This document shows, one piece after another, positions 58,468 through 64,000 of a stretch of DNA of 64,000 bases. Under the pieces are notes generated by a model. That model was not told the origin of the DNA and did no database searches. It was given only the letters and a program-made list of their open reading frames with translations. Within the stretch, counting starts at the first letter, position 1. Each line of letters opens with the position of its first letter. Where the stretch lies: NCBI GenBank assembly GCA_965218555.1, contig OZ244625.1, positions 310,001-374,000 of the forward strand, read 5' to 3'. Both the position numbers and the translations under genes were made by a program. The DNA comes from JAPPLB01 sp965218555 (GTDB lineage Bacteria > Acidobacteriota > Terriglobia > Bryobacterales > UBA6623).

Positions 58468-59637
58468 CTAGAAAAAGGCCGGCAGCCCGGTCACCTGCTG
58501 GCCCATGACCAGGGTGTGAATGTTATGAGTACCTTCATAGGTTTTTACCGTCTCGAGATTCGCCATATGGCGGAAGACAGAGTACTCATCCGTGATTCCG
58601 TTGGCGCCCAGCAGGTCGCGCGCCCTCCTCGCCACTTCGAGGGCCATCCAGGCGTTGTTCCGCTTCAGCATCGAAATATGAAAGAACTTGAGAAGTCCCT
58701 TTGACTTGAGCCGGGCAGCATGAAACGCCAGCAACTGCGCCTTGCTGATCTCAGTGACCATCCAAGCCAGCTCGCTCTGCACAAGCTGGTGCGAGGCCAA
58801 CGATCGGTCGCCGAACTGCTTCCGCAACAGCGTGTATTGCCGCGCCGTTTCATAGCAATCCATCGCAGCGCCGATACACCCCCAGCCGATCCCGTAGCGC
58901 GCCTGTGACAGGCAAGCGAGCGCCGTTTTCAAACCCAGGGCTCCCGGCAGCGCATTCTCCGTCGGAATGCGGCAATCCGCAAAGGCCAGGCTCGAAGTCA
59001 CCGAAGCCCGCATCGACCACTTGCCGTGAATGTCCGTCGTCGTGAATCCCGGCCTGCCCTTCTCGACGAGAAAGCCCTGGATCTGTTCATCCTCCCGAGC
59101 CCACACCAGCGCGACGTCCGCCAGCGTACCATTCGTGATCCACGTTTTTTCGCCGTTCAAGACAAACGAATCGCCGTCACGAACCGCCTGCGTGCGCATC
59201 CCGGCCGGATTCGATCCAAAGTCGGGTTCAGTCAGGCCGAAGCATCCGATCCTCTTGCCGGCCCGCAACTCCGGCAACCAGCGGTCCTTCTGCGCCCTGC
59301 TGCCGTACTCGTGGATCGGCCACATCACAAGCGCACTCTGGACAGACACGAAACTCCGGACCCCGCTGTCGCCCCGCTCCAACTCTTGCATCAACAGGCC
59401 GTACTCGACATCCTCCATGCCTGCGCAACCGTATCCTTCAAGGTTGGCGCCGAGGAAACCCAACTCACCCAGCTCCGGAATCAGATCCACCGGGAAGCGC
59501 GCTTCGCGGAAGCACTCTCTGATGACGGGCAGCACGCGTTCATCCACAAACCGCCGGGCCGTTCGGCGGACAAGCTTTTCCTCCTCGGAGAGCAGACAGT
59601 CCAAGTCGATGAAGTCCACGCCTCGAAAGGGAAACAT
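58468..59637 (-). CDS. gcdH: Glutaryl-CoA dehydrogenase
   Basis: 389 residues of the acyl-CoA dehydrogenase family, closest to GCDH. Diagnostic features: CFGLTEPDFGSNPAGM (FAD/substrate motif), GEKTWITNG, YGIGWGCIGAAMDCYETARQY, and KTYEGTHNIHTLVMG with the catalytic glutamate. The enzyme oxidatively decarboxylates glutaryl-CoA to crotonyl-CoA in lysine, hydroxylysine and tryptophan breakdown. It is monocistronic here. The ATG at 59637 has weak ribosome-site support (ACCGACCAG). Confidence 0.9.
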   Translation of the reverse strand: MFPFRGVDFIDLDCLLSEEEKLVRRTARRFVDERVLPVIRECFREARFPVDLIPELGELGFLGANLEGYGCAGMEDVEYGLLMQELERGDSGVRSFVSVQSALVMWPIHEYGSRAQKDRWLPELRAGKRIGCFGLTEPDFGSNPAGMRTQAVRDGDSFVLNGEKTWITNGTLADVALVWAREDEQIQGFLVEKGRPGFTTTDIHGKWSMRASVTSSLAFADCRIPTENALPGALGLKTALACLSQARYGIGWGCIGAAMDCYETARQYTLLRKQFGDRSLASHQLVQSELAWMVTEISKAQLLAFHAARLKSKGLLKFFHISMLKRNNAWMALEVARRARDLLGANGITDEYSVFRHMANLETVKTYEGTHNIHTLVMGQQVTGLPAFF

Positions 59638-60214
59638 CTGGTCGGTACCGGGTTTGTAGAACTAACGGAACACTCCATCGTAGCGTCCCCTACGTGGATC
59701 CGACACCGGGCCGGCTCGGTGAACGGCAGACGAGCAACAGGTCTGTAGTTCCAAGCGGCCAAGGGAGGTTGGACCTGCGGCGGTTCTTACTGACGGTGTG
59801 CAGGAATGGCAGGCGATCCCGGTTCAGGTCCGCCTGCAACGCCGCATAGACCCTATCCGCCCGCGGCAAAAGTCACGCAGGCGGCGTTACACGCCCTGGG
59901 ACCGATTGCCTAACGCCTGGCCGCTCGAGGAACGCGGCAGCGCGTTCTCCGCACAGCCTGCCGGAAGCGGCGCGCAACCCTTCGGGCGACGGACGTTTTC
60001 GTTCCGTCGGCGGTGCTGACCTTGCTGCCCACCGTGACCGCGCTTTTTCTTCGCAGCGACCGCCCAGGCCGCCGGCTTTGTCGTTCGCTTTTTCCTTCGC
60101 AAGGAGGAGATCACCCGGATCGCCATCCTCCTCACTCCGCGCTTTTTCTTCGCAGCGACCGCAGAAGCCCGCCGCGCCTTCCACGGGACTTCCACCACGG
60201 GCTGCTATCCGCGA
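59638..60214. other. 577-base gap mostly occupied by MITE-like copy 4
   Basis: Frames on both strands across 59857-60204 belong to the MITE-like repeat; the rest, 59638-59856, shows no gene. Confidence 0.65.
59857..60204 (+). mobile_element. MITE-like element, copy 4 (348 bp, beside the fic gene)
   Basis: Left end CCGCCCGCGGCAAAAGTC, right end GACTTCCACCACGGGCTG, flanked by an exact 4-bp duplication CTAT (59853-59856 and 60205-60208). It is longer than copies 1 and 2 because an internal block (CTTTTTCTTCGCAGCGACCG) occurs twice, at about 60045 and 60142. It ends 10 bases before the stop of the Fic gene. Confidence 0.85.
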
Positions 60215-61690
60215 CTACAGGCCCGCTCGCCACACCTCAAGGGCCTTCACCATGTTCCGGTCGATCCAATCTTCGAAACGAGTTTCCGCTTCCTGTTGAC
60301 TCTCAAGGTAGTTGATTTGGAACATCTCGTCCGAGATGGTCACCAGGTCGCCGATGTCCCTCTCTTGCTCCTCCGTCTGGGTCCGGCGAAAGAAACAGAT
60401 CGTAGCTGCGATAATGCCGCGGAACTCGTGTCCCACGGCATGAAACGAGACCAGAACTTCCGATTGCTCTCCAGTTCTCAACACCAGCCTAACCCAGGAA
60501 TGGTACTCTCCGAAGTTTGCAAAGTATTGCAACTCTTTGGCGGTCTCGATGACTTGATGACGAAAGTAGTAACCACGGTCACCGCCGTCCGGTTCGAAGT
60601 CGGACCAAAACTGGAAGTCCTGAGAGAACGAGCCGATGTCCGTGCGGAGCTTGTCCCTAATCTCGTTCAGGTGCTGCTCCGTGATGCTCCCGAGGGCTCC
60701 GGCGGTTTGCCTGGCGCCCTCCCATGCCTCGTACATCGCTCGCCGGCGCTTCTCAAGCAACTCCCGGGCGGAAGAGATCACGTGATCGACTTGGCGACGG
60801 TGCCGGACCTGGCCCGCGATGCCGAGGGCGTTGACGAAAGTGCGCTTGAGGATGGAAGCGGTGAACGATACGAAGGCCTTCAGATCGCCGTGGTCCGCGT
60901 CCTCCAAAGCGTCGATATACCGAGAGCGATCGTCCTCGGTGACGGTCAGAGGGAACCAGTCGGCTCGAATCAGCACAAGACTCGCCAGAGCTCTCGCCAC
61001 CCGCCCGTTCCCGTCCTGGAATGGATGAATTTGGGTGAATGCGTGATGCAACCACGCGGATCGGACCTCCGGGGCCAAGCCCCCTTGTTCATGTTTCTGG
61101 TGCAGTTCGACCAGTCGTTCCATTTCGAGTGGGACATGCTCCGGCGGGCAGTACTCATGTACGCTACCGTCCGGTCGCATGGGGTTGTTCGGCTGCTTCT
61201 TGTAGTCTCCGCTAAGGAGCGGGACCTGAACGGTTCTTCCCAGCGAATTCACCGCCGCGGTTGTGTCCTGATGGCGCGTTAGAACGGCGTGCAGATCCTT
61301 GATGAAGCCGATCGTGAGCGGCCGCTCGCCCTTGACCGCCGCGAAGACAACCTCAACGGCTTCTTCGTGGTCACGAATCATCGCCGCGACGAGTTCCGGG
61401 GTCTTGTCGGTGGCCGAAGAAGGAATCAGGCTCGCGTCGATCCCTTTCTCGATCAGGAGCTGTGTCACACCCCTGTCAAGCGTGTACACACGCTCGATAA
61501 TGCCTGTTTCCACAGCCCATTGACGCCGCAACCGATCATTGAACGTTTCCAGCGCTTCGGAAGCGGCCAAGCCGTCTTTCTGCTCGATCCAGACCTGCGC
61601 CAACGATCGCAGTTCACTGCTCGCCAGCTTGGCGGAATCCTCGGGAAGGCCGCTCATGGGCTTCCAACGGTACGAAACCTGTTCACTCAT
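60215..61690 (-). CDS. Fic-domain protein (AMP-transferase type)
   Basis: 491 residues from the ATG at 61690 with GGAGG 7 bases upstream; a longer frame is unsupported. The Fic core is HPFQDGNGRVARALASLVL (HPFxDGN(G/K)R motif), with HHAFTQIHPF just before it. The N-terminal region has WAVETGIIERVYTLDRG, whose Glu-Thr-Gly could act as the inhibitory helix. A long C-terminal extension (about residues 280-491) has no known domain. Fic enzymes AMPylate proteins. The 3' end lies 10 bases from the MITE-like copy 4. Confidence 0.85.
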   Translation of the reverse strand: MSEQVSYRWKPMSGLPEDSAKLASSELRSLAQVWIEQKDGLAASEALETFNDRLRRQWAVETGIIERVYTLDRGVTQLLIEKGIDASLIPSSATDKTPELVAAMIRDHEEAVEVVFAAVKGERPLTIGFIKDLHAVLTRHQDTTAAVNSLGRTVQVPLLSGDYKKQPNNPMRPDGSVHEYCPPEHVPLEMERLVELHQKHEQGGLAPEVRSAWLHHAFTQIHPFQDGNGRVARALASLVLIRADWFPLTVTEDDRSRYIDALEDADHGDLKAFVSFTASILKRTFVNALGIAGQVRHRRQVDHVISSARELLEKRRRAMYEAWEGARQTAGALGSITEQHLNEIRDKLRTDIGSFSQDFQFWSDFEPDGGDRGYYFRHQVIETAKELQYFANFGEYHSWVRLVLRTGEQSEVLVSFHAVGHEFRGIIAATICFFRRTQTEEQERDIGDLVTISDEMFQINYLESQQEAETRFEDWIDRNMVKALEVWRAGL

Positions 61691-61727
61691 GAGATGGGCC
61701 TCCGAGGGGCTCTTCCGGGAAAGGGAT

Positions 61728-63137
61728 TCAAGTGGTTGCCGCGTCGGCGGCAAGGGCGTTCTGCAGCGCGGTCTTCATGGCGGATTCGCACTCGGGGAAA
61801 GCAATCCAACTGTAGTGGTCGTTGTAGCCGTCGGCGGCGTCCTTTGCGGAGGGAATGTAGCCGGGCGCGCACTCGCCGTATCCCATCACCATGACGAAGG
61901 AGCCGGGGCGCATTTCCTGGGCCCAGAGTTGATACTGGACGAATGATTCGGCCGGCATGAGAACGAGTTGGGCCGGTCCGAAATCGATGGCGGGCACGTC
62001 GATCGAATGACCGGCGTCATAGCGCTCGCGCCAGCTAAGCCCCAGGGCGGCAGTGAGTCGGGGGCGCGCTTCGGCCGCATGGTCGGCGATGGTCTTACGG
62101 TAGTCCTCGAGCCGGTAGCCGGGCGATTGACGGGGCTCCATGCGGAGCGGAACGTTGCGGAACCCGACGGATTCGAGCGGCTGAGTCCCGGTGGCATCCC
62201 AAGCGCCGGCCATGGCCTTGTGGAGGCGCTCGGCGAAGATCGGGCGGTTCGCCTTGCTGCCGTCGTTGTATTTGCCCACGGTGAGATCGCCGCTGCAACC
62301 GGAGACGTAGATCTGCTTGACACCGGGCGTGTCCTGCTGCCGGCGGTGACGGGCCATGCCAACGAAATCCGCCGAGATGTCGCCGTCACCGTAATAGCTC
62401 ATCGGATGCGTCGCGTAGCAACTGAGCGCCGCCACGGCTTCTTCGCCGGACCAGAAGCTGATGGTCTTGACATAGGGGTCGATGAGGCCTTCGGGGAGCG
62501 CGCGAATGGCTGGATCGCGAGTCGTGCTGCTGCGGCCCCAGGAAACCGTGCCGTCCTCGGTGACGTAGCGGCGGCTGGAAGCGAGTTGATCGGCCTTGGC
62601 TTGACCGAGGCCGATGCGGTCGATGGGCCGCGGGTCGGCGAGGCTTTCGCGAACGGCAGTGGCGACGCGCTCGATCATGCGGTCTTCGAAGTCGACGTCG
62701 CAGAGCGCGCCGGGGACATTGTGCTTCTCGAAATAGCTCTGCGCAACGCGGTCTGTGTAAGGAGCGTCGTGCTGGTGAATGCAGGTAACGAGCACCCGCT
62801 CCCTGGTCGTGCCGGCGGCCGCGGCGAGTTTCGCGCGCCAAGCTTCGTAAGACTCATTACGGATTTCACACCAGTCGACGGCGCAGAGAACAACGGGCTG
62901 TTCGAGGCCGTGCAGGACAAAGCCATGCACGAACAGCGGGTCGACCATCGAGCGCGAAACGCGGTAGGCCAGGAAGGGGTGATCGACGGCCGGCGGCGTG
63001 ACGTCGGCTTGAAACAGCGACAAGGAGAAAGCGGGCGCTTGCGGACCTCCGCACGAGGGAAGCGCCAAGCCCGCCAGGGCTGTGGAGGAGAGAAAGTCGC
63101 GGCGTGTCGGTCGGTGGGTTTTAATGGCCGGCCTCAA
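61728..63137 (-). CDS. Exported neutral/alkaline ceramidase-like lipoprotein
   Basis: 469 residues from a TTG at 63137 that overlaps the TGA of the hydrolase upstream (TTGA). The leader combines Tat and lipobox features (RRDFLSSTALAGLALPSCGG). It resembles the neutral ceramidase N-terminal superfamily: FQADVTPPAVDHPF, VLCAVDWCEIRNESYEAWR, LVTCIHQHDAPYTDR with possible zinc His, CYATHPMSYYGDGDIS and YVSGCSGDLTVGKYND. True ceramidase activity is uncertain; amide hydrolysis of some lipid or conjugate is likely. Last base overlaps nothing; the fic gene starts 38 bases further down. Confidence 0.75.
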   Translation of the reverse strand: MRPAIKTHRPTRRDFLSSTALAGLALPSCGGPQAPAFSLSLFQADVTPPAVDHPFLAYRVSRSMVDPLFVHGFVLHGLEQPVVLCAVDWCEIRNESYEAWRAKLAAAAGTTRERVLVTCIHQHDAPYTDRVAQSYFEKHNVPGALCDVDFEDRMIERVATAVRESLADPRPIDRIGLGQAKADQLASSRRYVTEDGTVSWGRSSTTRDPAIRALPEGLIDPYVKTISFWSGEEAVAALSCYATHPMSYYGDGDISADFVGMARHRRQQDTPGVKQIYVSGCSGDLTVGKYNDGSKANRPIFAERLHKAMAGAWDATGTQPLESVGFRNVPLRMEPRQSPGYRLEDYRKTIADHAAEARPRLTAALGLSWRERYDAGHSIDVPAIDFGPAQLVLMPAESFVQYQLWAQEMRPGSFVMVMGYGECAPGYIPSAKDAADGYNDHYSWIAFPECESAMKTALQNALAADAATT

Positions 63138-63802
63138 TGATGGTTCGTAAGCCAATCGAGAATGTGCTCCATCAACTCTTCGGCATGCGGGGTCTTGAAG
63201 ATGTGCTGCGCGTGGGAGGAGCCGTCAAGGACAACCCATTTCTTGGGCTCGCTCGCTTGATCGAATTGTCGGCGGCGGGCCGGAGGATTGTCCCCTTTGG
63301 TGGTGATGAAGAGCTTTTTGCCTCGCATCGCACCGGGATCGTCGATGGGCGAGTGCCCGAGCAGGATGAGCCGGTCGATGGCGCCGGGCCTGGCTTCGAC
63401 GGCGGCTTTTACCGCGGCGCCTCCGCCCATACTGCCGCCGACAACCGAGACACGTTCACAGCCCACCTCCTCGAGGTACTTGACCGCGCCGAGGATGTCG
63501 AGGTGCAGAGCCTGACCCAGGCTGCCCGGCCTGGAATCACCGTAGCCCCGGAAATCGATCGCCAGCCCTCGCAGGCCGGCTTGCGCGAGACGTGTTGCCT
63601 GCTCGTGCCAACTCTCTTTGTCGAAGACCGCTCCGTGGGCCAGCACAACCCCATGCGCACCCTCGCCATAGAGGTTGGCCTGGATGTTGCCGCCGTCGCT
63701 CGTGTCGAAGGAGACTTTGCGGAAGGGGTCGTCGGCAGGTGCAGAGGCCGCCAGCAGCACCGACGAAATCAGGACGAGTGCCGTCACGGACACGGAAGTC
63801 AT
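63134..63802 (-). CDS. Exported alpha/beta hydrolase
   Basis: 222 residues from the ATG at 63802 (MTSVSVTALVLISSVLLAAS, a signal peptide); a TACAAT box (63801-63806) overlaps this start, so a GTG a few codons downstream cannot be excluded. The fold is a small alpha/beta hydrolase: VVLAHGAVFDKESW, LAIDFRGYGDSRPG, VSVVGGSMGGGAAVKAA with the nucleophile Ser in GGSMGG, and HAQHIFKTPHAEEL with the catalytic His. The catalytic Asp is probably in KWVVLDGSSH. Coupled to the ceramidase-like gene. Confidence 0.8.
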   Translation of the reverse strand: MTSVSVTALVLISSVLLAASAPADDPFRKVSFDTSDGGNIQANLYGEGAHGVVLAHGAVFDKESWHEQATRLAQAGLRGLAIDFRGYGDSRPGSLGQALHLDILGAVKYLEEVGCERVSVVGGSMGGGAAVKAAVEARPGAIDRLILLGHSPIDDPGAMRGKKLFITTKGDNPPARRRQFDQASEPKKWVVLDGSSHAQHIFKTPHAEELMEHILDWLTNHH

Positions 63803-63881
63803 TGTAGGCCACGGGAAGACGGCTCTCGTCAGAAGCAATGCAAGCAGCTCCGGACGAATCGCTTCCGCGATTCCGAAACCG

Positions 63882-64000
63882 CTGTCAACGCGATATAGAA
63901 AGTTCCCCTGTTTGTGCACTATAGAACGTTCCCCTTTCTCAGCATGGGTTCATGTTGCGTTCGCCGCAGCGGAAGCAGCCCGGAGGGCGACGGGAACTGC
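63882..64000. mobile_element. Probable end of an IS21-like element (partial)
   Basis: TGTCAACGCGATATAGAAAG, then GTTCCCCTGTTTGTGCAC, then TATAGAACGTTCCCCTTTC, show two near-identical copies of TATAGAAMGTTCCCCT about 26 bases apart. IS21-family ends have multiple such terminal repeats and begin with TG. No transposase is within the window, so this is a pattern-based call. Confidence 0.4.

Overview
The window is GC-rich bacterial DNA with long, mostly leftward operons of catabolic and exported enzymes. It reads like an uncultured Acidobacteriota of the Bryobacterales/Solibacter type. The reasons are a DUF1501 protein, many enolase-superfamily enzymes carrying twin-arginine-like leaders, membrane proteins fused to TPR repeats, an MlrC-type M81 protein, a TAXI-type TRAP transporter and orphan Mu gp27-like genes. 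This placement is inferred from gene content only; Planctomycetota or Verrucomicrobiota cannot be excluded. I saw no rRNA, tRNA or CRISPR array.

Region 1 (1-16.7 kb, almost all minus strand). After a DUF1501 fragment comes a sugar-acid-type catabolic operon: two enolase-superfamily enzymes, a zinc alcohol dehydrogenase and a sodium:solute symporter with a 35-residue accessory protein. Upstream of it is a coupled set of TPR membrane protein, SGNH-like protein and TPR protein. Next is a five-gene cluster: an M20 hydrolase, two SelA-like PLP enzymes and two amidohydrolases. It resembles amino-sugar-acid utilisation clusters, but the PLP enzymes carry Tat-like leaders.

Region 2 (16.7-31.8 kb) is an accessory, repeat-rich segment. 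It holds tandem orphan Mu gp27-like genes (two intact, one collapsed), a VapBC-type toxin-antitoxin pair with a broken duplicate, an ankyrin protein, two enolase paralogues, and a dinD gene broken by a MITE-like element that was itself hit by an IS630 element. It also holds an AbrB/RelE-type module broken by a second MITE copy and a nonsense codon, a second TPR membrane protein, and a fifth enolase. Short 7-bp tandem tracts (CGTGATT-like) sit at or just after stop codons, mostly in the sense orientation of the upstream gene. In four cases they supply the stop codon itself.

Region 3 (31.8-64 kb) is more conventional. It contains a GDPD, a SUMF1-fold protein, an M81 protein, a MauE/thioredoxin fusion, a Rho-N-like protein, a cupin, an HhH DNA glycosylase, IlvD, a lactate permease, a TonB-dependent receptor coupled to a DUF58 protein, and an MFS transporter with an added N-terminal PLDc_N-like hairpin. 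It continues with a TlpA-like protein, a PD-(D/E)XK-like protein, a phosphosulfolactate synthase, two methyltransferases, a TAXI/TRAP transporter, glutaryl-CoA dehydrogenase, a Fic protein beside the fourth MITE copy, a neutral-ceramidase-like lipoprotein and an alpha/beta hydrolase. The last 120 bases look like the end of an IS21-type element.

The strongest non-routine signals are the MITE family, whose insertions can be undone exactly on paper, and the oriented 3'-end tandem tracts with their composite inverted units.
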